Notes: a model not told the origin generated them from the sequence alone. A stretch of DNA of 64,000 bases from Allorhizobium paknamense (GCF_030815125.1 NZ_JAUSWH010000007.1:174737-238736); one strand, 5' to 3'. Positions 24,363 through 33,539 are shown, counted from the first letter of the stretch. Numbers and translations are program-made.

Positions 24363-24478
24363 GGAACCCCTCGTCCGTCATTGCGGACAGTCTTCTGTTA
24401 TCGGGGTTGATCTTGTGCAATGCGGCAGAAGAAAGCAAGGCGGGGTTGATGAATATCAGTCCCGCCGAAAGTGTTGGA

Positions 24479-25906
24479 TCAGGCCCGGCCGAATTCATCG
24501 ACAAGGCGCACGATGTCGTCCTCGCCCAGATAGGAGCCGGTCTGGATTTCGATCATCTCCAGGAGGATCTTGCCGGGATTGCTCAGCCGGTGCACTGCCC
24601 CTTGCGGGATGTAGACGGACTGGTTCTCGTGCAGGATCATCACCTTGTCGTCGATGGTCACTTCCGCCGTGCCCTTCACGCAGATCCAGTGCTCGGAGCG
24701 GTGGAAATGTTTCTGCAGCGACAGCTTCTTTTCCGGATGCACGAAAAGCCGCTTCACCTGAAAGCGGTCGCCGTTCAGGATCGAGGTGTAGCCGCCCCAG
24801 GGGCGCAGCGACGTCGGGTGGGTCTCGGTGAGATTGGCTGTTTTCCGGTCAGCGGCGAGCGTCTTCACCAGCGCGCCGACGGCCTGGGCATTGTCGAGCC
24901 GTCCGACGAAAACGGCATCTTCCGAAGCAATCACCGCCACCCCTTCCATGCCCTGCACGGCAAGGTGATTGTGGCGCGAGACCACCAGCGAATTGCGGGT
25001 GTCATGCACGGTGGCATTGCCCTTGACGACATTGCCTTGCCCGTCGCTGTCGCCAATCTTCCACACCGCATCCCAGCTTCCGAGATCGGACCAGATGATC
25101 GGTGCGGGAACGACGGCGGCGTTCGGCGTCTTTTCCATCACCGCATAGTCGATGGAAATCGATGGTGCGGCGGCAAAGGCTGCCGCATCGAGGCGGATGA
25201 AGTCGAAATCGCGGGTTGCTTTGGCGACGGCGGCGCTGGCGGCTGCCATCACGTCCGGGGCGTAGCGCTCCAGCTCGGTGATGATCGCCCCGGCGGAAAA
25301 CAGGAACATGCCGGAATTCCAGTCATAATTGCCGGAGGCCAGCAATTGTTCGGCGCGTTCGGCATCCGGCTTTTCCACGAAGCGGCTGACGGCGTGCACG
25401 CCATTGCCGAGTTCGGCGCCGCGCTCGATATAACCATAGCCGGTGGCCGGTTCGGTGGGGGTGATGCCGAAGGTTACCAGCTTTCCGGCGCGGGCTGCTT
25501 CCGCCGCTTTGCCGATGCAGTCGCGATAGGTGTCATTGACGGTAATGGCGTGGTCGGACGGCAAAAGCAGCATCCGCGCTTCCGGCCCGAAGCGATCGGC
25601 CACGACGCGGGCGGCCACCGCGACGGCGGCGGCGGTGTTGCGGGCCGTGCGCTCGAGCACGATGCCGGAAAGGGCGACACCCTGTTCGCGCGCCTGTTCG
25701 GCGACGAGAAAGCGAAACTCCTCATTGGTCACGACGAGCGGTGCTTCGTAAACCTTGCTGTCCGATACCCGCGACAGGGTGGACTGAAACAGCGTTTCAT
25801 CGCCCACGACCTTGAGAAACTGCTTGGCCGCCGTGGCGCGCGAGAGGGGCCAAAGCCGCGTTCCCTTGCCGCCTGCCATGATGACGGGCACGATCTTCTC
25901 GGTCAT
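24479..25906 (-). CDS. Mannose-1-phosphate guanylyltransferase / mannose-6-phosphate isomerase
   Basis: Bifunctional type II enzyme (ManC/XanB/CpsB family) of 475 residues. The N-terminal nucleotidyltransferase has the loop IMAGGKGTRLWPLSRA, and the C-terminal cupin isomerase domain has HFHRSEHWICVKGTAEV with metal-binding His. It makes GDP-mannose from mannose-1-phosphate and isomerises fructose-6-phosphate/mannose-6-phosphate for exopolysaccharide and LPS. No polysaccharide glycosyltransferase genes are adjacent, though a Wza-like exporter lies about 8 kb away. It is divergent from gshB. Confidence 0.94.
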   Translation of the reverse strand: MTEKIVPVIMAGGKGTRLWPLSRATAAKQFLKVVGDETLFQSTLSRVSDSKVYEAPLVVTNEEFRFLVAEQAREQGVALSGIVLERTARNTAAAVAVAARVVADRFGPEARMLLLPSDHAITVNDTYRDCIGKAAEAARAGKLVTFGITPTEPATGYGYIERGAELGNGVHAVSRFVEKPDAERAEQLLASGNYDWNSGMFLFSAGAIITELERYAPDVMAAASAAVAKATRDFDFIRLDAAAFAAAPSISIDYAVMEKTPNAAVVPAPIIWSDLGSWDAVWKIGDSDGQGNVVKGNATVHDTRNSLVVSRHNHLAVQGMEGVAVIASEDAVFVGRLDNAQAVGALVKTLAADRKTANLTETHPTSLRPWGGYTSILNGDRFQVKRLFVHPEKKLSLQKHFHRSEHWICVKGTAEVTIDDKVMILHENQSVYIPQGAVHRLSNPGKILLEMIEIQTGSYLGEDDIVRLVDEFGRA

Positions 25907-26075
25907 GTTCGGTCCTTTCCGTTCAAAGCGGAGGCTGGCCGCGTGAGCCTACTGGCCCCGGACAGACCTCCGAACCTGAGCACCGGGTTTGTTGCATGTT
26001 TTCAAAGCCAGTCCAACCCCCGGCCTTGCCAATCACGCAAAGCGGTTAAGGGCGGATGGGGGAGTGGCGGCTGTC

Positions 26076-26180
26076 TAGAGCATGTCCGGTGAACACGGGT
26101 TCACCGGACATGCTCTAAGCTTTTGTTTCTACGCATTTCCGGACGGAAAACCGCAACTGCACTTTTCCTGGAAATGCTCC
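26076..26180. repeat. Family A repeat (A3) with 18-bp perfect hairpin
   Basis: An 18-bp perfect stem (TAGAGCATGTCCGGTGAA, 26076-26093, with TTCACCGGACATGCTCTA, 26100-26117; loop CACGGG) is followed by a reverse family A core (ACGCATTTCCGGACGGAAAA, then ACTTTTCCTGGAAATGCT). It takes up most of the second half of the 364-nt manC/gshB divergent gap (25907-26270). The other part of that gap (25907-26075) shows nothing recognisable. Confidence 0.85.
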
Positions 26181-26270
26181 AGCGCTTCCCTTGCCTGTTG
26201 AAACCTTCTAGAACCTTGTCCAGTCAAACGGCGGCTGGGAGACCGTTCCCAGCCGGTTCAGGAGATGCCC

Positions 26271-27221
26271 ATGGCTCTGAAAGTTGCGGTCCAGATGGAC
26301 CATATTGCCTCCATCAACATTACCGGCGACAGCGCCTTTGCGATGATGCTGGAGGCTGAGGCGCGCGGCCACGCGCTTTATCATTATACGCCCGACCGGC
26401 TGGCCATGCGGGCCGATGAGGTCTTTGCCGCCGTGGAGCCGGTAGCGGTGCGCGACGAAAAGGGCAACCACTTCACGCTGGGCGAAAAGCAGCGCGTCAA
26501 CATGGCGGAGATGGATGTGATCCTGATGCGCCAGGACCCGCCCTTTGACCTCGCCTACATCGCCGCCACGCATATTCTGGAAAAGATCCACCCGAAGACG
26601 CTGGTGGTGAACGATCCCTCCGAGGTGCGCAACGCGCCGGAAAAACTCTTCGTCACCGAATTCGCCGATCTCATGCCCCCGACGCTGATCACCCGCGACC
26701 GCGCCGAAATCGACCTGTTCCGCGCCGAATATGGCGATATCGTCATGAAGCCGCTGTTCGGTCATGGCGGGGCGGCAGTGTTCCGCATCACCAGCGACGA
26801 TCTGAATTACGGCTCGCTCTATGACTTCTTCGCCGCCACCTTCAAGGAACCCTGGGTCATCCAGCAATTCCTGCCGAATGTAAAGCATGGCGACAAGCGC
26901 ATCCTGCTGGTGGACGGCGAATTTGCCGGTGCCGTCAACCGTGTGCCACAGGAAGGCGATCTGCGCTCCAACATGGTGCGCGGCGGGGCTGCCCGCGAAG
27001 CGGAACTGACGGAGAAGGAACGGGAAATCTGCGCTCGCCTCGGGCCGAAGCTGAAGGAAAAAGGTCTGATCCTCGTCGGGATCGACGTTATCGACGGGCG
27101 TCTGACGGAAATCAACGTCACCGCGCCCACCGGCATTCGCGCCGTCAAGCGCCTGGGCGGCCCGGATGTAGCGGCCAGGGTATGGGATGTGCTGGAGGCG
27201 AAGGTCGCCGCCGGACGATAA
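26271..27221 (+). CDS. gshB: Glutathione synthetase
   Basis: ATP-grasp ligase of 316 residues joining gamma-glutamylcysteine and glycine. Recognisable segments are [13 protein letters not shown] at the N-terminus, [16 protein letters not shown] (ATP-binding lysine), [20 protein letters not shown] and the C-terminal [10 protein letters not shown]. The ATG at 26271 was chosen over 26265 because CAGGAG lies 6 nt upstream of it but directly abuts the earlier ATG. It is followed after 34 nt by a cyclase-family gene and may be co-transcribed with it. Confidence 0.95.
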   Translation: MALKVAVQMDHIASINITGDSAFAMMLEAEARGHALYHYTPDRLAMRADEVFAAVEPVAVRDEKGNHFTLGEKQRVNMAEMDVILMRQDPPFDLAYIAATHILEKIHPKTLVVNDPSEVRNAPEKLFVTEFADLMPPTLITRDRAEIDLFRAEYGDIVMKPLFGHGGAAVFRITSDDLNYGSLYDFFAATFKEPWVIQQFLPNVKHGDKRILLVDGEFAGAVNRVPQEGDLRSNMVRGGAAREAELTEKEREICARLGPKLKEKGLILVGIDVIDGRLTEINVTAPTGIRAVKRLGGPDVAARVWDVLEAKVAAGR

Positions 27222-27255
27222 AGGGCTTTTTTAAAAACATTCTGGAGGAGTTTTC

Positions 27256-28035
27256 ATGCCGCGCCGCCTGGTTGACCTTTCCATTGCCATCGACAATGAC
27301 ACGCCTGCCGATCCGCCGCCCATGCGGCCTGCGATCAATTATCGCGATCATGCAGCGGGCGCCCAGGATATTGTCGGCATGTTTGCCGGGCTGAAGGCGG
27401 AGGATCTGCCGGATGGCGAGGGCTGGGCCATCGAGGAGATGCGGATTACCACGCATAACGGCACGCATCTCGATGCGCCGTGGCACTATCATTCGACCAT
27501 GGATGGCGGCAAGCGCGCCATCACCATCGATGAAGTGCCGCTGGACTGGTGCTACCGCCCCGGTGTGAAGCTGGATTTCCGGCATTTGCCGGATGGCCAT
27601 GTCGTGAGCGCCGCCGAGGTGGAGCAGGAACTGGCCCGCATCGGCCATGTGCTGCAACCGCTCGATATCGTCGTGGTCAACACGGCGGCAGGCGCCGCCT
27701 ATGGCCGCCCGGATTATCTCGGCCGTGGCTGCGGGATGGGTCGTGAGGCCACGCTTTATCTGCTGGAGCGCGGCGTGCGCGTGACCGGCACGGATGGCTG
27801 GAGCTGGGACGCTCCCTTTTCCGCCACGCTGCAACGCTATCACCAGACACAGGATGCCTCACTGATCTGGGAAGGCCACAAGGCCGGGCGCGATATCGGC
27901 TATTGTCATCTGGAAAAGCTGGCCAATCTGGACCAGCTTCCCGCCACCGGCTTCGAGATTTCCTGCTTCCCCGTGAAAATCAAGGCCGCCTCCGCAGGCT
28001 GGACCCGTGCGGTGGCGATTTTCGACGAGGCGTGA
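27256..28035 (+). CDS. Cyclase/kynurenine-formamidase-family metal hydrolase
   Basis: 259 residues with the family metal motif HNGTHLDAPWHYH (HxGTHxDxPxH) near residue 73, and the second motif GRGCGMGREATLYLLERGVRVTGTDGWSWD. The family includes bacterial kynurenine formamidase, isatin hydrolase and polyketide cyclases; the larger size and CGMG segment fit the general cyclase group better than KynB. GGAGGAG stands 5 nt before the ATG. No tryptophan-catabolism genes are adjacent. It converges on the LLM flavin monooxygenase 17 nt away, so a link to that operon is possible but not shown. Confidence 0.85.
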   Translation: MPRRLVDLSIAIDNDTPADPPPMRPAINYRDHAAGAQDIVGMFAGLKAEDLPDGEGWAIEEMRITTHNGTHLDAPWHYHSTMDGGKRAITIDEVPLDWCYRPGVKLDFRHLPDGHVVSAAEVEQELARIGHVLQPLDIVVVNTAAGAAYGRPDYLGRGCGMGREATLYLLERGVRVTGTDGWSWDAPFSATLQRYHQTQDASLIWEGHKAGRDIGYCHLEKLANLDQLPATGFEISCFPVKIKAASAGWTRAVAIFDEA

Positions 28036-28052
28036 TGACTTGAGGGCGATCT

Positions 28053-29396
28053 CTATCCCTTCGCCGCATAGCGGTTGACGGGGGTGGAAAGCCCGAGATT
28101 GGCGCGCAGCGTCTCTCCTTCATAGTCGTCGCGGAACAGGCCGCGGCGGCGTAGTTCCGGCAGGACCAGCCGCACGAAATCGTTGAGGCTGGCCGGAAGC
28201 GTCGGCAGCATCAGGATGAAGCCATCGGCGGCACCCGCCTCGAACCATTCCTCCATGAAATCGGCGATCTCCGTCGGCGTGCCGGTAATGCCGTTGCCGG
28301 TGCTTTTTTCCGCGTAGAAACGGATGAGTTCGCCGACGCTATGACCTTCCATGATGAAGTCCCTCAGCCATTCGAACATCGCTTTCGACCCCTTCGGCTC
28401 GGCAGGCAGGCGTTCCAGCGGAAAGGGCTGGTCCAGCGGCACGCCGGAAAGATCGGCTTCCAGGAATTCGCCCAGCATCCAGCGGCCGACATCCGGGTGT
28501 AGATTGTCGATCAGGAAATTCACCTTGGCCTCGGCTTCGGCTTTGGTCTCGCCGACATTGATCACCACGCCCGGCATCATCTTCAGGTCGGCGGGTTTGC
28601 GGCCAAAGCGGGCCATGCGGCCCTTGATATTCTCGGCAAAGGCCTTGTTGCGTTCCAGGTTGGAGGCAAGGCTGAAGACGATATCGGCGGTGCGGGCGGC
28701 AAGCTCCATGCCCGCTTCCGAGCCGCCGGCCTGGGCGATGACCGGACGCCCCTGCGGGCTGGCGGCGATGTTCAGCGGGCCGCGCACCTTAAAATGCTTG
28801 CCCTTGTGGTTCAGCACATGCAGCTTGGTCTTGTCGTGATAGAGCCCGTTTTCCTTGTCGAGAATCAGCGCGTCGGGCTCGAAACTGTCCCAGAGGCCAA
28901 AGACCACATCCACGAATTCGGAGCCGCGCTCATAGCGCTCGGCATGCGGCGGCAGGCCTTCGAAGCCGAAATTATAGCCGGTCTCGTCATGGTCTGAGGT
29001 CACGACATTCCAGCAGGCCCGCCCGCCGCTCAGATGGTCGATGGAGGCGAAGATGCGGGCGATATTATAGGGCTCGTAATAGGAGGTGGAGGCGGTGGCC
29101 ACGAATCCCAGCCGCTTAGTCAGCACCGACAGCGCAGAGATCAGCGACAGCGGCTCGAAGCGGTTCATCTTGGTCGGCGACCGCGCCAGCGCATCGGCAT
29201 CGCCAACGGCGGCGGCGGGCGAATCCGCCAGGAACATGAAATCGAACTTCGCCGCTTCCGAGATTTTCGCGACGTTCAGCAGATGGTCGATGCGGTTTGC
29301 GCCGTGAACATCGGCATCCGGGTGCCGCCAGGCGGCGGGATTGAAACCGAAGGTATAAACGAAGGTGCCAAGCTTGAGTTTGTCGGTGCGTGCCAT
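28053..29396 (-). CDS. LLM-class flavin-dependent monooxygenase (NtaA/SnaA/DszA family)
   Basis: 447 residues of luciferase-like fold using FMNH2 from a partner reductase. Family marks include FDFMFLADSP, YYEPYNIARIFASIDHLSGGRACWNVVTS and GRPVIAQAGGSEAGMELAART. Characterised relatives oxidise nitrilotriacetate, EDTA, dibenzothiophene sulfone or dimethyl sulfide. It begins 2 nt after the GntR gene stop and is the last gene of a five-gene ABC transporter operon plus upstream binding protein, so it probably acts on the imported compound. No flavin reductase gene is present here, so it must use one encoded elsewhere. Confidence 0.9.
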   Translation of the reverse strand: MARTDKLKLGTFVYTFGFNPAAWRHPDADVHGANRIDHLLNVAKISEAAKFDFMFLADSPAAAVGDADALARSPTKMNRFEPLSLISALSVLTKRLGFVATASTSYYEPYNIARIFASIDHLSGGRACWNVVTSDHDETGYNFGFEGLPPHAERYERGSEFVDVVFGLWDSFEPDALILDKENGLYHDKTKLHVLNHKGKHFKVRGPLNIAASPQGRPVIAQAGGSEAGMELAARTADIVFSLASNLERNKAFAENIKGRMARFGRKPADLKMMPGVVINVGETKAEAEAKVNFLIDNLHPDVGRWMLGEFLEADLSGVPLDQPFPLERLPAEPKGSKAMFEWLRDFIMEGHSVGELIRFYAEKSTGNGITGTPTEIADFMEEWFEAGAADGFILMLPTLPASLNDFVRLVLPELRRRGLFRDDYEGETLRANLGLSTPVNRYAAKG

Positions 29397-29398
29397 GG

Positions 29399-30193
29399 TC
29401 AGGATCTTTCGGCAGGAGCGGTGGAGAACAGTTGCGAAGGGGTGAAGCGGGCGGTGAGCCTATGCTGGCCGCCGGGATAGGTGAGCCGCACCTCGGTGAT
29501 GCAGTCGGTGAGCCGCCAGGTCTGGCGTTCCACCACCAGCACGGCCGAACCGGGCGGCAGGTTGAGGGCGGCGCTGGCAAGGGGGGCGGCGGTGTCGGCG
29601 GCAATACGATGCTCGGCAGCCGTCCAGGGCACATGCTGCAACAGCCAGGGACCGGGGGAGGTGGCGGTGAAGTCGGCATCCGCCGCTTCGGGAACGGCGG
29701 TCAGGTTGATCAGCCGCTCCTCCAGACAAAAGGGCTTGCCACTGGCAAGATGCAGGCACCGCACCACAAGCAGCGGTGCATCCGCACTCACGGCCAAGGT
29801 CTTTGCCCGGTCTCTGCCAGCTTTTTCCGTGCTGACGGACAGGATGCGGTAGGCATGGCGCCTGCCGCTGGCGGCGACCTCGTCGCGAATGTCGTAAATG
29901 TCGAGAATGGCGCTCTGGCTTTGCTGCGCCAGCACGATGCTGCCGGTCTTGCGCCGTCGCTGCACCAGCCCCGCCCGGGCCAACTGGGTGAGCACCTTGT
30001 TTACGGTCATTCGGGAGCAGCCGTACTCGGCGGTCAATTGCTGTTCCGAGGGAATTTTATGGCCGGGCGGCCAGCGGCCCGTGATGATATTGGCTTCGAT
30101 ATCGCCCAGAATGCGGTCATGCAGCGAGCGGCCGGGCGCGGAATGCGCTGTTGTGTCTCCGGCCTCAGCCATCACCACCGCTTCCTCCCTCAC
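29399..30193 (-). CDS. GntR-family regulator, HutC subfamily
   Basis: 264 residues. The N-terminal winged HTH is IPSEQQLTAEYGCSRMTVNK followed by VLTQLARAGLVQRRRKTG; the C-terminal UTRA effector domain (about 105-250) contains HVPWTAAEHRIAA, close to histidine-utilisation repressors. The GTG at 30193 overlaps the ATP-binding gene by 4 nt; an ATG at 30172 with GGAGG 11 nt upstream is an alternative. It sits inside the transporter operon, before the monooxygenase, suggesting autoregulation. A HutC-like dyad lies upstream of the binding-protein gene. No hut genes are near, so the ligand may differ from urocanate. Confidence 0.9.
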   Translation of the reverse strand: MREEAVVMAEAGDTTAHSAPGRSLHDRILGDIEANIITGRWPPGHKIPSEQQLTAEYGCSRMTVNKVLTQLARAGLVQRRRKTGSIVLAQQSQSAILDIYDIRDEVAASGRRHAYRILSVSTEKAGRDRAKTLAVSADAPLLVVRCLHLASGKPFCLEERLINLTAVPEAADADFTATSPGPWLLQHVPWTAAEHRIAADTAAPLASAALNLPPGSAVLVVERQTWRLTDCITEVRLTYPGGQHRLTARFTPSQLFSTAPAERS

Positions 30194-30981
30194 GCCAGCA
30201 TGGAAGCGCCGCGATCCAGATAGGTATCGAGAAACTGCTCGAGACGCGGATGGCGCGGCTTGGCGAAAACCTCCTGCGGCGGGCCGGAAAACAGAAGCTT
30301 GCCGTGGTCGAGAAAGCCGATCTGATTGCCGACGGTCGCCGCGAAACCCACCTCATGCGTGACCACCACCATGGTCATGCCTTCGCAAGCCAGATCGCGC
30401 ATGACGTTCAGCACCTCGCCGGTCAGTTCCGGGTCCAGCGCCGAGGTCGGCTCGTCGAACAGCATGATCTTCGGCTGCAGCGCCAGTGCGCGGGCAATGG
30501 CGACGCGCTGCTGCTGACCGCCGGACAGCTGGGACGGATAGTGCCCGGCGCGGTTTTCCAGCCCCACCTTGCGCAATTGCGCCATGGCGCGGTCTTCCGC
30601 CTCCCGTTTCGGCAGTTTGTGCACGGTTTTCAGCGCTTCCGAGACATTGCCCAGCGCCGTCATATGCGGCCAGAGATTGAACTGCTGGAAGACCATGCCG
30701 ATCTTCGCCCGCACCGCGCGGATTTGCGCGGCGGGCAGGCGCTCGCGCACCCCCCGGCTGTTTTCAAAAAAGCCTAGCGCCTCGCCATTGACGGTGATCA
30801 TGCCCTCGCTGGCTTCTTCCAGAAAGGCGAGGCAGCGCAGCAATGTGCTCTTGCCGGAGCCGGAGGGGCCGATCAGGCAGCAGACCTTGCCTTCCTCGAT
30901 ATCGAGATCGATGTCCTCCAGCACGGTGGCGGTGCCGAAACGCTTGACGAGGTGCTTGACAGAAATGGCGGGCAGGCTCAT
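30190..30981 (-). CDS. Polar amino acid-type ABC transporter ATP-binding protein
   Basis: 263 residues of the GlnQ/HisP group. Walker A GPSGSGKSTLLR, Q-loop MVFQQFNLWPHM, signature LSGGQQQRVAIARAL and Walker B IMLFDEPTSALDP are all intact, with the switch His in VTHEVGFA. It couples ATP hydrolysis to import through the two adjacent permeases. It overlaps the upstream permease by 4 nt (ATGA) and the downstream GntR gene by 4 nt (GTGA). Confidence 0.95.
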   Translation of the reverse strand: MSLPAISVKHLVKRFGTATVLEDIDLDIEEGKVCCLIGPSGSGKSTLLRCLAFLEEASEGMITVNGEALGFFENSRGVRERLPAAQIRAVRAKIGMVFQQFNLWPHMTALGNVSEALKTVHKLPKREAEDRAMAQLRKVGLENRAGHYPSQLSGGQQQRVAIARALALQPKIMLFDEPTSALDPELTGEVLNVMRDLACEGMTMVVVTHEVGFAATVGNQIGFLDHGKLLFSGPPQEVFAKPRHPRLEQFLDTYLDRGASMLA

Positions 30982-31646
30982 GGCGCGGATACCTTGAAGG
31001 TGGACAGACGGGCTTCAGCGAGGCGGCCAAGCCATGCGGCCACCTCCACCGTGACCCAATAGACGAGGGCGAGCACGAAAATTGCTTCCAGAAAGGCATA
31101 TTCCTGCGAGCCGATGGCGCTGACGGTGGCCGTCAGTTCCGGCACGGTGATGATGGACAGCACCGCCGATTCCTTGAGCAGGATAACCGCGAGGTTGACG
31201 GAGGGCGGCAGGACGATCAGCGCCATTTCCGGCAGCAGGATGCGGCGGATGATCTGCGGGCGCGAAAGCCCCAGGCATTCCGCCGCCTCGACATGGCCAT
31301 GCGGCACGGCGGCAAACCCGGCCCGGAAGATTTCCGAATAATAGGCGGCGGAATAGACCGTCAGCCCCAGCAGACCGCAGGGCACGGGATCGAGCGACAG
31401 GCCGATGAAGGGGCCGCCGTAATAGACGAGGAAGATCTGGATGAGAAAGGGTGTGCCGCGCAGCACTTCCACCACCAGCCCCAGCGATGCGTCCACCGCC
31501 CTGCCGCCATAGCGGCGCAGGGTGGCGACCATGAAGCCCAGCGCAATGCCAAGCGCCATGCCGGCGATCCACAGAATAAGGGTGACGGCGGCGCCGCTGG
31601 CAATCTCCGGCAGGTGATTGAGGATGACCTTGGGATCGAAGATCAT
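30978..31646 (-). CDS. Polar amino acid-type ABC transporter permease 2
   Basis: 222-residue HisM/GlnP-type membrane protein with about five hydrophobic segments and the EAA-type loop EAAECLGLSRPQIIRRILLPEMALI that docks on the ATPase. The ATG at 31646 overlaps the stop of permease 1 as ATGA and was preferred to the longer frame reaching 31706. It forms the heteromeric channel with permease 1. Confidence 0.93.
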   Translation of the reverse strand: MIFDPKVILNHLPEIASGAAVTLILWIAGMALGIALGFMVATLRRYGGRAVDASLGLVVEVLRGTPFLIQIFLVYYGGPFIGLSLDPVPCGLLGLTVYSAAYYSEIFRAGFAAVPHGHVEAAECLGLSRPQIIRRILLPEMALIVLPPSVNLAVILLKESAVLSIITVPELTATVSAIGSQEYAFLEAIFVLALVYWVTVEVAAWLGRLAEARLSTFKVSAP

Positions 31647-32284
31647 TTCACCCCTCCCGGCAGGGCTGCTTCCGCCCGGCGGCCGATCAGCGCGACAGTG
31701 GAGCATATGACCAGATAGATCAGCCCGGCGGAGGAAAAGATCTCGATCGGCAGATAGGTGGAGGAGGCAAGGTCCTGCGCCATGCGCGTCAGTTCGACAA
31801 TGCCGACCACAGAGACCAGCGAGGAGGATTTGAGGATCATGATCGCTTCATTGACCAGCGCCGGAAAGGTGAGGCGAAGCGCAATCGGCACGCGGATACG
31901 CAGAAAGGTCTGCCGGGCCGAAAAGCCGGCCATGTCGGCGGCCTCGATCAGCCCGATGGGCACGCTTTCAAAGCCGCCGCGCAGATTTTCCGCCTGATAG
32001 GCGGCGGTGCAGAGCGACAGCCCGAGAATGGCCGCAACGATGCTGGGCACGTTCAGACCGATGAACGGCAGGAGATTGTAAATGAGCAGCAATTGCACCA
32101 GGAGCGGCACGCCGCGAAAGAAGCTGATGAAAAGCGTGGCGGGAAGCGTATAGACGCTTTTGCCCGAAAGCAGCGCTGCAGACAGCAGGATGGCCAGGGC
32201 AAAGCCGATCAGGATGGAAATCGCACTGATGCCAATCGTCCACAGGGCAGATTGCAACAGAAGCGTAAAGAGCTTGAAGGACAT
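31643..32284 (-). CDS. Polar amino acid-type ABC transporter permease 1
   Basis: 213-residue HisQ/GlnP-type permease with about five membrane segments and the EAA loop (IEAADMAGFSARQTFLRIRV). It is first of the tightly overlapping block permease 1 - permease 2 - ATPase - GntR - monooxygenase. The binding-protein gene lies 259 nt upstream on the same strand, separated by a family B palindromic repeat that could act as a partial terminator or mRNA stabiliser. Confidence 0.93.
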   Translation of the reverse strand: MSFKLFTLLLQSALWTIGISAISILIGFALAILLSAALLSGKSVYTLPATLFISFFRGVPLLVQLLLIYNLLPFIGLNVPSIVAAILGLSLCTAAYQAENLRGGFESVPIGLIEAADMAGFSARQTFLRIRVPIALRLTFPALVNEAIMILKSSSLVSVVGIVELTRMAQDLASSTYLPIEIFSSAGLIYLVICSTVALIGRRAEAALPGGVK

Positions 32285-32432
32285 GGCGGTCTGGTCCGCT
32301 TTCGACCCCTGTGTAAAGGGGAAATTTCCGGCGATGGCCGCTCCTTTGCCGAAGAGCCGTCGTAAGATTATCCCCTGAGGCCCGCTTGCCGATTGGCATG
32401 GAGAAGGCAGGCCTCAGGATGAATTTCTGCTC

Positions 32433-32540
32433 CTGCATCATTCCTTAAATCGGAATCGGTCTAAGGATAAAATCATGCAGCAGATGGAAAGCGCTACCGC
32501 GAACCTTTGTGCGCCATATAGGGCGCACGGCGCTGTAGGG
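32433..32540. repeat. Family B palindromic repeat (B1)
   Basis: CTGCATCATTCCTTAAATCG ... CTAAGGATAAAATCATGCAG forms the outer palindrome, followed by a second hairpin TGCGCCATA/TAGGGCGCA. It is in reverse orientation to copies B2 (33.65 kb) and B3 (47.14 kb). It occupies the gap between the binding-protein gene and permease 1; the remainder of that gap (32285-32432) shows nothing recognisable. Confidence 0.8.
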
Positions 32541-32543
32541 TGA

Positions 32544-33371
32544 TCAGAAGGCTGGATCCTTGACCGCGTCCGGCGTATCGAACTTGGTGCCGAACCACTT
32601 CTCCTGAAGCTTTGCCATGCGGCCATCGCCCTTCATCTTGAGAAGGGCGGCATCCACCGCATCTATCAGGCTGGCATGATCGGCATCCTTGGTGCCGATG
32701 AAGCCGAAATAGCTCTTCTGGCCAAAGGGCGGCAGCACCACTTCGAAGGCGCCATTGCGCTGCTTGGCGACAAAGGCGATGTTCGGCAGCGAGTTGGCGA
32801 CCGCCACCACACGGCCTGCCGCCATATCGGCATAGGCATCGTTGAAGGAGACATATTCCCGCACCGTGACCGGCTTGGCGAGCGTCTTGGAATATTCTTG
32901 CAACTGCGCCAGCTGCGAGGTGGCCTTGCCGACACCGACGGCCTTTCCGGCAATGTCTTCCGGCTTGGTGATGGTCTTGTCACCGGCCTTCTTCAGAATG
33001 GCAACCGTGGCTTCGGCGATTGGTGCGGTGAAGCGATAGCGCTCCATACGGGCCTTGGTAATGGTGGCCGGACCAGCGACGATATCGAACTTGCCAGCTT
33101 CCAGACCCGGCAGCACGCCATCCCAGGGCAAGGTGACCCATTCGATCTTCACGCCGAGTTCCTTGCCGATTTCGGCGAAGAGGTCGACATTCAGGCCGAC
33201 GTGATCGCCGGCATCGATGAAATCGAAGGGGGCAAAGGCGGTTTCCGTGCCCACTTTCATGACGCCGGCGGCCTTGATCTTGGCCAGCGCATCCTCGGCA
33301 TGGGCGGCAAGGCTGGTGCCCAGCAACAGTGCCGCGCCGAGCGCTGCCTTCAGCAATAGTCTTTTCTGCAT
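32544..33371 (-). CDS. ABC transporter periplasmic binding protein, amino acid family 3
   Basis: 275 residues with a cleavable signal peptide (MQKRLLLKAALGAALLLG, cleavage after AHA at about residue 25). The mature protein has the SBP family 3 pattern: MKVGTETAFAPFDFIDA near its start, GLNVDLFAEIGKELGVKIEW and the second-lobe KAVGVGKATSQ. It delivers the substrate to the two permeases encoded downstream. Family 3 proteins bind polar or charged amino acids and some amines; the exact ligand is not readable. A HutC-type dyad lies about 155 nt upstream of its ATG. Confidence 0.93.
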   Translation of the reverse strand: MQKRLLLKAALGAALLLGTSLAAHAEDALAKIKAAGVMKVGTETAFAPFDFIDAGDHVGLNVDLFAEIGKELGVKIEWVTLPWDGVLPGLEAGKFDIVAGPATITKARMERYRFTAPIAEATVAILKKAGDKTITKPEDIAGKAVGVGKATSQLAQLQEYSKTLAKPVTVREYVSFNDAYADMAAGRVVAVANSLPNIAFVAKQRNGAFEVVLPPFGQKSYFGFIGTKDADHASLIDAVDAALLKMKGDGRMAKLQEKWFGTKFDTPDAVKDPAF

Positions 33372-33525
33372 GATATGTCTCCCGTTTCACCCGTGACCGC
33401 ACCGCGCGCCAGATAGATGCGCGCCGGATGCCGCTGTTCTTCAACCCTGCTGCCCTGGATCTTGATCGATCCAAGACATTCCACAGGACGCCGTTCCCTT
33501 ATCCATCGGTCTTGAACGACCGTCT

Positions 33526-33539
33526 TTTGACTAGACAAA
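33526..33539. promoter_or_regulatory. Candidate operator for the HutC-like GntR regulator
   Basis: TTTGACTAGACAAA is a palindrome except for one base pair (12 of 14 positions symmetric). It fits the GntR/HutC pattern GTMTAKAC at 7 of 8 positions. It lies in the 411-nt gap upstream of the binding-protein gene (33372-33782), which otherwise contains repeat B2 and no coding signal. Confidence 0.45.

Noticed and set aside
26229..26251. AACG ... GTTCC upstream of gshB as a minus-strand EcfG promoter
   Set aside because: Spacer is only 14 nt and it would read away from gshB into repeat DNA.
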